A DNA stretch of 64,000 nt from Boseongicola aestuarii (GTDB lineage: Bacteria; Pseudomonadota; Alphaproteobacteria; Rhodobacterales; Rhodobacteraceae). The DNA lies in contig NZ_FXXQ01000012.1 in assembly GCF_900184815.1 (NCBI RefSeq), positions 1 to 64,000 of the forward strand, in the 5' to 3' direction. A program made the position numbers and the translations under genes. Each line of letters opens with the position of its first letter. Positions within the stretch are counted from its first letter, which is position 1. The notes beneath the pieces were generated by a model. The model searched no databases, was not told where the DNA came from, and worked only from the letters and a program-made list of their open reading frames with translations. Positions 28,256 through 36,234 of this stretch are shown one piece after another.

Positions 28256-29419
28256 ATGAACAAGGCAATCAACCTCTCCGACCTCGAAGTCGGCTACGAC
28301 ATCCCTGCCTCCATCGGCATGGACGAAGCCGACATCTCTACCCCGTCGCTGGTCCTCGATCTCGACGCGCTTGAGCGCAACATCAAGAAGATGGGCGACT
28401 GGGCGAAAGAGCACGGCATGCGCCACCGCGTGCACGGCAAAATGCACAAATCCGTTGACGTGGCCCTGCTTCAGGAGTCGCTCGGCGGCTCTTGTGGTGT
28501 CTGCTGCCAGAAAGTCTCGGAAGCCGAAGTCTTCGCGCGCGGCGGCATCAAGGACGTTCTCGTTTCAAACCAGGTGCGCCAGCCGGAGAAAATCGACCGC
28601 CTTGCGCGCCTTCCGAAGCTCGGCGCACGCACCATCTGCTGCGTGGACGACCTTGCGAACGTTGCTGACCTTTCAGAAGCGGCTGTCCGCCACGGTACGC
28701 AAATCGAATGCCTCGTTGAAATCGACTGTGGCGCAGGCCGCTGCGGCGTGACGACAACGCCCGCCGTAGTCGAAATCGCAAAAGCCATCGACGCGGCCGA
28801 GGGCCTCAAGTTCGCTGGCATCCAGGCCTATCAGGGCGCGATGCAGCACATGGACTCCTACGAGGATCGCAAAGCCAAGATCGCCCTGGCAGTTGCTCAG
28901 GTGAAAGACGCCGTCGACACGCTGAAAGCAGACGGTATCGAGTGCGACATCGTCGGCGGTGGCGGCACCGGTTCCTACTACTTCGAAGGCACCTCGGGCG
29001 TTTACAACGAACTTCAGTGTGGATCCTACGCCTTCATGGACGCCGACTATGGACGCATCCTCGACAAAGACGGCAACCGCATCGACCAGGGCGAATGGGA
29101 GAACGCGCTGTTCATCCTGACTTCGGTCATGAGCCACGCCAAGGCCGACAAAGCCATCGTAGACGCAGGCCTCAAAGCCCAGTCCGTCGACAGCGGCCTG
29201 CCAACGATCTTCGGCCGCACCGACGTGCAATACGTCAAATGCTCTGACGAGCACGGCGTTGTTGCTGACCCCAACGGCGTTCTTAAAGTGAACGACAAGC
29301 TCAAGCTGGTCCCTGGTCACTGCGACCCGACCTGCAACGTGCACGACTGGTATGTCGGCGTACGCAACGGAAAGGTCGAAACGCTCTGGCCCGTCTCGGC
29401 GCGCGGCAAAGCCTACTAA
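28256..29419 (+). CDS. bhcC: Beta-hydroxyaspartate aldolase
   Basis: A 387-aa PLP aldolase with an alanine-racemase-like barrel. It condenses glycine with glyoxylate to beta-hydroxyaspartate, the entry step of the cycle. The PLP lysine lies in RVHGKMHKS (K62 by comparison with D-threonine aldolase, RxHxKxHK). The C-terminal metal site is visible as PGHCDPTCN (His and Cys). AAAGGAG precedes ATG 28256. By sequence alone it would be labelled D-threonine aldolase; operon context gives the role. Confidence 0.95.
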   Translation: MNKAINLSDLEVGYDIPASIGMDEADISTPSLVLDLDALERNIKKMGDWAKEHGMRHRVHGKMHKSVDVALLQESLGGSCGVCCQKVSEAEVFARGGIKDVLVSNQVRQPEKIDRLARLPKLGARTICCVDDLANVADLSEAAVRHGTQIECLVEIDCGAGRCGVTTTPAVVEIAKAIDAAEGLKFAGIQAYQGAMQHMDSYEDRKAKIALAVAQVKDAVDTLKADGIECDIVGGGGTGSYYFEGTSGVYNELQCGSYAFMDADYGRILDKDGNRIDQGEWENALFILTSVMSHAKADKAIVDAGLKAQSVDSGLPTIFGRTDVQYVKCSDEHGVVADPNGVLKVNDKLKLVPGHCDPTCNVHDWYVGVRNGKVETLWPVSARGKAY

Positions 29420-29440
29420 GCCGCCCGGCACGAAATCATG

Positions 29441-29467
29441 AAGGGCGCCTCTGATCGGGCGCCCTTT
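29441..29467 (+). terminator. Hairpin between bhcC and bhcD, possible attenuating terminator
   Basis: A 9-bp perfect stem (aagggcgcc / ggcgccctt, 29441-29449 and 29458-29466) with an 8-nt loop sits 21 bp after the bhcC stop, but only a short T run follows. It may partly terminate or act as a 3' stabiliser that sets lower bhcD output. Confidence 0.55.
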
Positions 29468-29498
29468 AAAGTCAAAACGCACAGAAAGACCTCAGACC

Positions 29499-30488
29499 AT
29501 GACCGATACACAAAACGACGGCCTGCTCATTGTTGGCGAAGATCTCTGCGAGAAACTCGTTGGCCGCGCTGACGCCTTTGAAGCCGTTGAGGCCGTTTTC
29601 GCCGCAATGGCCAAAGGCGACGCCTATAACTTCCCGGTCATCCGCGAAGCCATCGGATATGCCGACGCGCTCTATGGCTTCAAGTCGGGGTTCGACCGTG
29701 CAGGTAAAAACCTTGGCGTGAAATCCGGCGGCTTCTGGCCCGGCAACATGGCCAAGGGCCTCACCAACCACCAGTCCACCGTGTTCCTGTTCGATCCAGA
29801 CACCGGCAAACTTTCTGCCCTCGTCGGTGGCAACTACCTTACAGCCGTGCGCACCGCCGCGTCCTCGTCCGTCTCAATCCAGCACCTTGCCCGCAAGGAT
29901 GCCAAAGTGCTCGGCATGGTCGGCGCTGGTCACCAGTCGCACTTCCAGATGCGCGCCGCCGCCGAACAACGCGACTTCGAGAAAGTCGTCGCCTGGAACC
30001 CGCACCCCGATATGCTTCCGAAGCTTGGTGAAACCGCCAAAGAACTCGGTCTTGAATTCGAAGCCGTCACCCCGGAACAGCTTGGTGCGCAGGCCGACGT
30101 CATCATCACGATCACATCCGCCTTCGAACCACTACTGATGAAGGACTGGATCAAACCCGGCACCCACATCGCCTGCATGGGCACGGATACCAAAGGCAAG
30201 ATGGAAGTCGATCCTGCCCTCGTCGCCGCCGCCACCGTCTTCACCGACGAGATCGCTCAGTCCATCAGCATCGGCGAAGCACAACACGCCATTGCCTCGG
30301 GCGCCCTGAAGGAAGACCAGATCACCCCCATCGGCAAAGTCATCAACGGCGACCACCCGGGCCGCACCAGCGAAGCCGAGATCACCTTGTTCGACGGCAC
30401 CGGCGTTGGCCTGCAAGACCTCGCCGTGGCCTCGGTCGCTGCGCGCCTTGCCGCCGAAAGCGGCGAAGCGATCCGCGTCAAGCTCTGA
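29499..30488 (+). CDS. bhcD: Iminosuccinate reductase
   Basis: A 329-aa member of the ornithine cyclodeaminase/mu-crystallin family. It reduces iminosuccinate to L-aspartate with NADH, closing the cycle. The Rossmann motif is GMVGAGHQSHFQMRAA (about 144-159), preceded by LVGGNYLTAVRTAASSSVSI and followed by DVIITITSAFEPLL and GTHIACMGTDTKGKMEVD. It is the last gene of bhcABCD, in the same order as in Paracoccus, and is followed by a strong terminator. Confidence 0.95.
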   Translation: MTDTQNDGLLIVGEDLCEKLVGRADAFEAVEAVFAAMAKGDAYNFPVIREAIGYADALYGFKSGFDRAGKNLGVKSGGFWPGNMAKGLTNHQSTVFLFDPDTGKLSALVGGNYLTAVRTAASSSVSIQHLARKDAKVLGMVGAGHQSHFQMRAAAEQRDFEKVVAWNPHPDMLPKLGETAKELGLEFEAVTPEQLGAQADVIITITSAFEPLLMKDWIKPGTHIACMGTDTKGKMEVDPALVAAATVFTDEIAQSISIGEAQHAIASGALKEDQITPIGKVINGDHPGRTSEAEITLFDGTGVGLQDLAVASVAARLAAESGEAIRVKL

Positions 30489-30497
30489 CCCAAATGC

Positions 30498-30529
30498 AAA
30501 AAAGCCCTGCCAAAGAGCAGGGCTTTTTC
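30498..30529. terminator. Bidirectional terminator between bhcD and the yegP-like gene
   Basis: A 12-bp perfect stem (aaaaagccctgc / gcagggcttttt) with a 6-nt loop, flanked by A and T runs on both sides, lies between two convergent genes and can serve both. Confidence 0.9.
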
Positions 30530-30550
30530 ATTTCTGTCGTTCAGCGGTTC

Positions 30551-30886
30551 TTAGGCTGTCTGATCGTCCAGCTTGGCGTCCGGTGCGTTTTTCGCGACCG
30601 AAGCAATACCATTCTCACAAGCCGAGTTGCTCTCGTACAACTCGGAAGTCCCGATCACCTGACCGTTGGCCGCCTTCAGGTTGAACATCGGCTTGCCCGA
30701 CTTGGATGTCTTACGCTCAAACCGCGCGTCATTTGCCGAGTTCTTGCGAACCGACTCGATGCCGTTCATGCAGCTTGGTTTGCGCTTGTAGCCTTCACTG
30801 GCCAAAATCGTCTGGCCATTGCCAGCTTTCAGACGAAAGCGAAACTCGCCGCCCTTGTCTTTGTAAACTTCAAATTTCCCTGCCAT
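30551..30886 (-). CDS. DUF1508 / YegP-like (UPF0339) protein
   Basis: A 111-aa protein of two DUF1508 repeats: KFEVYKDKGGEFRFRLKAGNGQ (residues 4-25, ending ILASEGYKRKPSCMNGIESV) and a second copy from about 54 (RFERKTSKSGKPMFNLKAANGQ, ending VIGTSELYESNSACENGIASV). YegP-type proteins are small, soluble and of unknown function; Escherichia coli YegP is the reference. It is monocistronic, convergent with bhcD and shares its terminator. Confidence 0.9.
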   Translation of the reverse strand: MAGKFEVYKDKGGEFRFRLKAGNGQTILASEGYKRKPSCMNGIESVRKNSANDARFERKTSKSGKPMFNLKAANGQVIGTSELYESNSACENGIASVAKNAPDAKLDDQTA

Positions 30887-31242
30887 CCTGACTGGACCTC
30901 TTGCTTTTGGTTAACACGACACGCGTGACTCCCGCGTGGTGACCACACTACCGCATAGTTTCATTTCGCCAAGATGCCTGTCGCGCATTTTTTGGGCGTT
31001 TCGGGGCATTTGGGCCCGGTTATAGGCAACGGACTGGCGTTTTTGCGCCAGAACAATCCCAGCCCCCTCCCCAGAATTGTCCCGAATGCCCGCTTTCCAC
31101 TCGGCAAGACTTCGCGCGATCATTCGAATTTGACTGTTCTGCCCCACCGCCGCCGCATTGTTTGCACATTTCAATCCCACCTTCATGTCATCCCAAGCGG
31201 TATTGGGAGTGGCACAAAGGAGGCGCGACAAGCGCACAAGCT
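30887..31242. other. 356-bp intergenic region, divergent promoters only
   Basis: It separates the divergent yegP-like and membrane-protein genes. A minus-strand frame here (30911-31237) has no ribosome site and no protein character. A small hairpin (ctggcg/cgccag) lies near 31032-31050. No tRNA or riboswitch was recognised. Confidence 0.5.
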
Positions 31243-31680
31243 ATGAGTAAAGTACATCGAATTGCAGGTCTGAAAATATCAAGGGTCGTCCAGCGGACAC
31301 CGTCGACCGATCCGCTTCAGGATTTCTGGACGCCGAAAGACGCCCTTCCTGATCTTGAGCCCCCCGAAGAAAAGCTGCGCCGCAATGGTCGGCAGATCTT
31401 CTCGGCGGATACCATTACATTGTCGCACAGCTCGTCGATGGAGGACGTGTTCGATCCCAAAAGGCGCCCTGAAAACGGTAACGCGACCGAGCGGGTCACG
31501 GTTTATGTAATGAACCTGATCGTGATGGTCATGGCGCTGCCCGTCGGGCTGGGGTTGTTGTTCTTCAACATCCTGTTCGGCGAAAATCTCCGCACGACAG
31601 CCCATGTCATCGCCCTGACAGGGATGGCCATGGCACTGGCGACCATGCCGGGCAACACCGACCTTTTGCGGTTCCTCTAA
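31243..31680 (+). CDS. Small membrane protein of unknown function
   Basis: A 145-aa protein from ATG 31243. The first 90 residues are hydrophilic (RVVQRTPSTDPLQDFWTPKD and a PPEEKLRRNGRQIFSADT stretch). Two hydrophobic helices fill the C-terminus, near residues 93-115 and 122-140. The best Shine-Dalgarno (AAAGGAGG) lies about 19 nt upstream, too far, and no alternative start codon exists at good spacing. I do not recognise the family. It converges on the DUF3445 gene with a 11-bp gap. Confidence 0.7.
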   Translation: MSKVHRIAGLKISRVVQRTPSTDPLQDFWTPKDALPDLEPPEEKLRRNGRQIFSADTITLSHSSSMEDVFDPKRRPENGNATERVTVYVMNLIVMVMALPVGLGLLFFNILFGENLRTTAHVIALTGMAMALATMPGNTDLLRFL

Positions 31681-31691
31681 AAGAATATCGC

Positions 31692-32468
31692 TTACGAAAA
31701 ATAGGCACTCTGCAGGCTATCCGGCAGAGTGTCTCTCGCCCAAACATGCGTGTGGATCGAAAAGACCACGGCATCGCTTTTGGGCAACCGTGTCATGACT
31801 TGTCGCTCGGATCGCAGAAACCGTAGCGGTTTGCCGTCGGACGGGTCGGGCTCGGCCTCGCGCCTCGGATGATGCAAAACCCCGGCAGCATGTCGCAGGA
31901 TATTGGCCCGCCACAAAGGGCGCCCAACCTTGATTCCGTCAAACAATCGCTGCACCCGGCGGGCGATATCGTCATCATAGGACGCCACCGGAACATGGAT
32001 CCGCGTCAAAGGCCGTCCGATCTTCTCGGCCAGCGTCCAGTGTGATGGAAAACACAGGATCGCACCTGTCAGCACATGCTCGCGCCCGCGCCGCTGCAAG
32101 ATGCAGATATCCTCTTGGATTAACCGCCCGATGGTCAGCAACGGTCTCTCCCGATTGACCACGACCTCCACACCATCCGGCCTGTAAACCAAACGCGGGC
32201 CAACAACATAGGCGGGGTTCCCGGAACAGACCTCCAGCACCAGATCAAGACACTCCTGCGCCGCCGCTTCGGCCTCCGGCTCCTGCGCGTAAACCTCCTG
32301 CGGCAACCCAGAGATAAGATCGTCCCTCAGGCGCATTTGCCCGGCGAAGGCATCGTCCACCACTAGCCAGTCTGCGTCTCCCAAAGGCTGCACGCCGGGC
32401 AAAGCCCGCCTACCCGGCTCCAGCCAGGTGATCCCCTCCAAGGATTGCTGCAAGACAATGTCGTCCAT
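31692..32468 (-). CDS. DUF3445 (haem-dependent oxidative N-demethylase alpha-like) protein
   Basis: A 258-aa DUF3445 protein, the family of the alpha subunit of haem-dependent oxidative N-demethylase. Typical features are EAEAAAQECLDLVLE, the strand LTGAILCFPSHWTLAEKIGR, the IHVPVASYDDDIARRVQRLFDG block and SIHTHV near the C-terminus. No partner flavin or reductase subunit lies next to it, so the substrate and even enzymatic activity are open. It is divergent from dddP; the 126-bp gap carries both promoters. Confidence 0.85.
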   Translation of the reverse strand: MDDIVLQQSLEGITWLEPGRRALPGVQPLGDADWLVVDDAFAGQMRLRDDLISGLPQEVYAQEPEAEAAAQECLDLVLEVCSGNPAYVVGPRLVYRPDGVEVVVNRERPLLTIGRLIQEDICILQRRGREHVLTGAILCFPSHWTLAEKIGRPLTRIHVPVASYDDDIARRVQRLFDGIKVGRPLWRANILRHAAGVLHHPRREAEPDPSDGKPLRFLRSERQVMTRLPKSDAVVFSIHTHVWARDTLPDSLQSAYFS

Positions 32469-32594
32469 TGTTTCGATGTAACCGCCGCCGATCCTCCGCG
32501 CCAGATCATGTCGCCGCCAGAGTAAAGAAATGTCGCATTTGCGTCGGACGCGCGCTCGGGACGGGTCGATCCTGACCGCAAGGGAGACCCTTCA

Positions 32595-33938
32595 ATGAAC
32601 CAGCATTTCAGCGACAACCGCAAGATTGACCCTACCAAAGGCACGCATCTTGATGACGGCACCCCGAACGACGCTGACCGTATTGAAATCGGCCCGACGC
32701 GCCTCGCCTTCGCCGAGTGGGAAGCCGCGGGTCTCGAGCTTCCAAACCTCGCCGAAATGCGCCGTTTCCGCTGGAAGCGCCTGACCCAGCACATCGTCGA
32801 CCGCGGCTACGGCGGCCTCTTGATGTTCGACCCCCTGAACATCCGGTACGCCACCGACACCACCAACATGCAGCTGTGGAACACGCACAACCCCTTCCGC
32901 GCAGTCCTTCTTTGCGCCGACGGCCACATGGTGATCTGGGACTACAAGAACGCGCCGTTCCTGTCGAACTTCAACCCGCTCGTCAAAGAAGTCCGAGGCG
33001 GCGCTTCAATGTATTACTTCGCAAAGGGCGACAAAATCGACGAAACTGCCGATAGCTTCATCGCTGACGTCGAAGACATCATGCGCGAGCACGCAGGCAC
33101 CAACAAGCGCATCGCCGTCGACAAGATCATGATCCCCGGCTACCGCGCTCTGATCGCCGCGGGTTTCGAGGTCGAGGAAGGGGAGGAAGTCACCGAACGC
33201 GCCCGCTCTGTCAAAGGCCCGGACGAGATCAAAGCAATGCGCTGCGCCTCACACGCCTGCGAGGCGTCCATGTACGTCATGGAAGACTTCGCGCGCGCCA
33301 ATGTCCCCCTCGGCAACACCAGCGAAGACGATGTCTGGGCGGTACTACACGCTGAAAACATCAAACGCGGCGGCGAATGGATCGAAACGCGCCTGCTTGC
33401 CTCCGGCCAACGCACGAACCCGTGGTTCCAGGAGTGCGGTCCCCGCACCACGCGCAACAACGAAATCATCGCCTTCGACACCGACCTGATCGGCAGCTAC
33501 GGCATCTGCGTCGACATCTCGCGCACATGGTGGATCGGGGACCAGAAGCCGCGCCCCGACATGATCGACGCGATGAAACACTCAGTCGAGCACATCATGA
33601 CCAACATGGAAATGATCCGCCCCGGCGTGCGCATCGAAGACCTCAGCCGCAACACCCACAAACTCCACGACAAATTCCAGGCCCAGAAATACGGCTGCCT
33701 GATGCATGGTGTGGGTCTCTGCGATGAATGGCCCATGGTCGCCTACCCGGACAAGATGATCCCCGGAGCCTTCGACCATGAACTGGAAGCGGGCATGACG
33801 ATATGCGTTGAAGTCCTTGCCGGCGAGGTTGGCGGGGACTTCTCGATCAAGCTGGAAGATCAGGTGCTGGTGACCGAAGACGGATATGAAAACCTCACGC
33901 AATACCCGTTTGATCCGGCACTGATGGGCGAAGGGTAG
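32595..33938 (+). CDS. dddP: DMSP lyase DddP (M24 metallopeptidase fold)
   Basis: DddP cleaves dimethylsulfoniopropionate to dimethyl sulfide and acrylate in the cytoplasm. The 447-aa product is full length. The metal ligands known from Ruegeria lacuscaerulensis DddP fall at the same positions: D295, D297, D307, H371, E406 and E421, and D377 is also present (HGVGLCDEW). The N-terminus MNQHFSDNRKIDPTKG is that of true DddP rather than of Xaa-Pro peptidases. AAGGGAGA precedes ATG 32595. No acrylate-handling gene is next to it. Presence marks a marine, DMSP-using lifestyle. Confidence 0.96.
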   Translation: MNQHFSDNRKIDPTKGTHLDDGTPNDADRIEIGPTRLAFAEWEAAGLELPNLAEMRRFRWKRLTQHIVDRGYGGLLMFDPLNIRYATDTTNMQLWNTHNPFRAVLLCADGHMVIWDYKNAPFLSNFNPLVKEVRGGASMYYFAKGDKIDETADSFIADVEDIMREHAGTNKRIAVDKIMIPGYRALIAAGFEVEEGEEVTERARSVKGPDEIKAMRCASHACEASMYVMEDFARANVPLGNTSEDDVWAVLHAENIKRGGEWIETRLLASGQRTNPWFQECGPRTTRNNEIIAFDTDLIGSYGICVDISRTWWIGDQKPRPDMIDAMKHSVEHIMTNMEMIRPGVRIEDLSRNTHKLHDKFQAQKYGCLMHGVGLCDEWPMVAYPDKMIPGAFDHELEAGMTICVEVLAGEVGGDFSIKLEDQVLVTEDGYENLTQYPFDPALMGEG

Positions 33939-34034
33939 AATTCACCGGGCGTCAAAGCGGCAATGACCGCCTCGCGGGACGAAGCTGCCTTACGTGTTCG
34001 CTTGATTGGGCATAGTCCCCCACAAAACAGGAGA

Positions 34035-34499
34035 TCAATTTGCATTGATGAAGTTCCTGAAGCGGCCATCGATAATCTCGGCCCAACCCTCCACATAATT
34101 CTTTCTGATTTCGGCGGCCTGGTCGCCTCGCGCTTCCCAGCCATCATGTATCAGTGTGACCACTGTCTTGCCGTCGTCCGTCGCTTCAAATTCAACCGAG
34201 ACCGTCGTAGCTTCCGCCTCTGACAACCCAGGATACCAACGGAAAGCGACGCGTCGACCTTCTTCATAGTCTATGATGATGCCCCAGATTCTGTTTTCCC
34301 CGGTTTTCGAGATTTCAAATATCTGCCCGCCTTCATATCGTTCAATGACGACGGTATCGGGTGCAGGCTCGCCAAGATATGGGCTGACGGAATGCGTATC
34401 CAGTGGCCACCAGTGTGAGGCATCCGACATGAATGCATCGAAAGTCTCATCGGGTGACCGATTGACCTCAGAAACAACTTTGATCGCATTTAGTGACAT
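34035..34499 (-). CDS. SRPBCC (AHSA1/START-like) domain protein
   Basis: A 154-aa SRPBCC protein starting ATG 34499 (MSLNAIKVVSEVNRSPDETF). It has the W pair (SHWWPLDTHSVSPYLG), IERYEGGQIFEI and a C-terminal GWAEIIDGRFRNFI helix. It starts 1 nt after the arsR stop, with the stop TGA followed by C and ATG, so it is translationally coupled to the upstream regulator. GC content of this pair is somewhat lower than its neighbours. The ligand is unknown. Confidence 0.85.
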   Translation of the reverse strand: MSLNAIKVVSEVNRSPDETFDAFMSDASHWWPLDTHSVSPYLGEPAPDTVVIERYEGGQIFEISKTGENRIWGIIIDYEEGRRVAFRWYPGLSEAEATTVSVEFEATDDGKTVVTLIHDGWEARGDQAAEIRKNYVEGWAEIIDGRFRNFINAN

Positions 34500-34500
34500 G

Positions 34501-34797
34501 TCATTCCTCCTCTTGTTCATTGAGCGAAGCCAGCAAATCCGACCAATGCGCCGTCCAAAATGCACGGATCTCATCCAATTTCGCTTTGTTGACGCAATAA
34601 ATGTTTTGCGCCCCTTTGGGCTTGGCGTAGATCAGGTCTGCGTCCCTCAGAACTTTCAGGTGTTGCGACATTACGGGCTGCGATACGTCAATACTTGCTG
34701 TCAGTTCGCGCACAGACATTGGTCGCTTCGCAAGCAGATCGACGACGCTTTGACGAATGGGGTTTGAAAGGGATTTGAATTCAATTTCATAAGGCAT
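34501..34797 (-). CDS. ArsR-family transcriptional regulator
   Basis: A 98-aa winged-helix protein (MPYEIEFKSLSNPIRQS). The HTH is MSVRELTASIDVSQPVMSQHLKVL and the wing DLIYAKPKGAQNIYCV. As with the regulator at 5265 the classical metal-binding motif is missing. It is the first gene of a two-gene ArsR-SRPBCC operon. Its upstream palindrome (34816-34827) differs from that of the first module, so the two systems probably do not cross-regulate. Confidence 0.9.
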   Translation of the reverse strand: MPYEIEFKSLSNPIRQSVVDLLAKRPMSVRELTASIDVSQPVMSQHLKVLRDADLIYAKPKGAQNIYCVNKAKLDEIRAFWTAHWSDLLASLNEQEEE

Positions 34798-34815
34798 TCC
34801 TAATGATAAGAATAT

Positions 34816-34827
34816 CCTAATATTAGG
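34816..34827. promoter_or_regulatory. Palindrome upstream of the second arsR, likely operator
   Basis: CCTAATATTAGG is a perfect 12-bp palindrome 19 bp before the arsR start codon, in an AT-rich promoter region. Autoregulation by the ArsR protein is inferred from position. Confidence 0.55.
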
Positions 34828-34941
34828 TCAAGCGGGAAATCCGGGTAAGCCGCCTCGTTGCGACAATGCGGATATCGGTCGCTCGAAGCCAACGCAGCAT
34901 TGGTCAGAATGGGCTCAAAACCTCTAATCGCGTCCCCCTCC

Positions 34942-36126
34942 TCAAACCGTCCACTTCACCGTCTCAACCCCGATAAACCGCCGCATCCGCTCCAGTTCCG
35001 CCGCCAGTTTCTCACGCCGACTGCCGGGCCATTTCACCCCCAGTTCCGGCCAAAACCCGATCACGTTCAGAAACGAAGCCTTCCTGTCCGCCTTGATCTC
35101 AATCCGTCCGACAAAACGATCCCCCTCCAAAATCGGGAACACGTAATACCCCCAAATCCGTTTTGCCGCAGGCACGAACATCTCGACCCGATATTCAAAA
35201 CCGAACAGTCGCGCCAATCTGTTGCGATCCCGGATCACCGGATCAAACGGGTTCAGGATCCTGAGCCGTCCGGTCGCCTTTCCAAGCCCTGCCAGCCGCG
35301 CCTCGATATCCGCCAGCGCCATACCCTTCACCCAGTCGCCGGACGCAGTCTCGACCTCAACCGGCACCAAATCCCGCTCATTTTGCGTGATCCACTGCCG
35401 CACTTCATCCGAGCCAACTGCGTCCCAATACCTCTGCACATCCCCCGGCGCGCCAAACCCCATCCGGTCCAGTGCCGCGCGACACAGCCAATCCACCTGC
35501 GCGCCATCCTCTAACCCGCACTCATGCGGCAACGCCGGGAACACCCGCTCGCCCAGATCGTAATATTTGTTGAAATTCACGCGATGGCACGTCGCCAACT
35601 CGCCGGTGTACCACATGAAATCCAACGCAAGTTTGTGCGGAGGTCGCGACCACATCTCCTTTGGTCCCTCAACCTTCGTATCAAACGCGTGCGTCGACAA
35701 AGCCCCCTCATCACGGATCCGCGCCTTAATCTCTTCTCGTGCCGCCTCATCAGGCAGGTTCTTCCACCACCCCGCACGGCTCATCTCGATGCGCTTGCGG
35801 CGAAACTGCCGCTCCCACATCGGCAGAAACTCCATCGGCAGTACCGAAGCATCATGCGTGAAATGCTCGAAGACAGCGCGATCCTTCGCCAACAGACGAT
35901 CCAGCATAGGCTCGCGATAGTTCTGGTTCCGGCTCCACAGAATATGATGATGCGCCCGCGACACCACCTGAATGGAATCAAGCTGGACAAACCCCAATTC
36001 CTTGATCGTCCCAAGCAAATCCAGCGCACCCGTCGGCGCCGTCGCCAGACCTTGCGCTGCCAACCACAGCTGACGCGCGTCCCTATTTGTGATGCGTAGT
36101 GGTGTCACAGCCCAGCCTTCATGCAC
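34942..36126 (-). CDS. YcaQ-like winged-helix protein (putative DNA interstrand-crosslink glycosylase family)
   Basis: A 394-aa member of the HTH_42/YcaQ family, in which characterised members (YcaQ, AlkZ) are DNA glycosylases acting on crosslinks or alkylated bases. The hallmark is FVQLDSIQVVSRAHHHILWSR (about residues 47-67); AlkZ and YcaQ carry a catalytic QxQ or QxD motif, and QLD is present here. Winged-helix repeats follow, with the C-terminal barrel LRILNPFDPVIRDRNR and FEYRVEMFVP. GTG 36108 (MTPLRITNRD) is an alternative start with AAGG 7 nt upstream. Biological target unknown. Confidence 0.85.
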   Translation of the reverse strand: MHEGWAVTPLRITNRDARQLWLAAQGLATAPTGALDLLGTIKELGFVQLDSIQVVSRAHHHILWSRNQNYREPMLDRLLAKDRAVFEHFTHDASVLPMEFLPMWERQFRRKRIEMSRAGWWKNLPDEAAREEIKARIRDEGALSTHAFDTKVEGPKEMWSRPPHKLALDFMWYTGELATCHRVNFNKYYDLGERVFPALPHECGLEDGAQVDWLCRAALDRMGFGAPGDVQRYWDAVGSDEVRQWITQNERDLVPVEVETASGDWVKGMALADIEARLAGLGKATGRLRILNPFDPVIRDRNRLARLFGFEYRVEMFVPAAKRIWGYYVFPILEGDRFVGRIEIKADRKASFLNVIGFWPELGVKWPGSRREKLAAELERMRRFIGVETVKWTV

Positions 36127-36234
36127 CCGGCCACCCTATACATCCGCCATCCGACCGGGTAGAGGCGGCGCAACAATAACGCGCAGGCAAAGACTGCCAC
36201 GCGATCCCATTCTTAAACCGAAAGCAGACCAGCC

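Noticed and set aside
26034-30488. Reading the bhc genes as serine-glyoxylate aminotransferase, threonine dehydratase, D-threonine aldolase and ornithine cyclodeaminase
   Set aside because: Each name is plausible alone, but the order with a divergent IclR gene is that of the beta-hydroxyaspartate cycle.
30911-31237. 108-codon minus-strand frame between the yegP-like and membrane-protein genes
   Set aside because: No ribosome site, no recognised motif, and it spans the likely promoters of both divergent genes.
32595-33938. dddP as an M24 aminopeptidase (Xaa-Pro peptidase)
   Set aside because: The fold is shared, but the DddP N-terminus and the six ligands at DddP numbering favour DMSP lyase.
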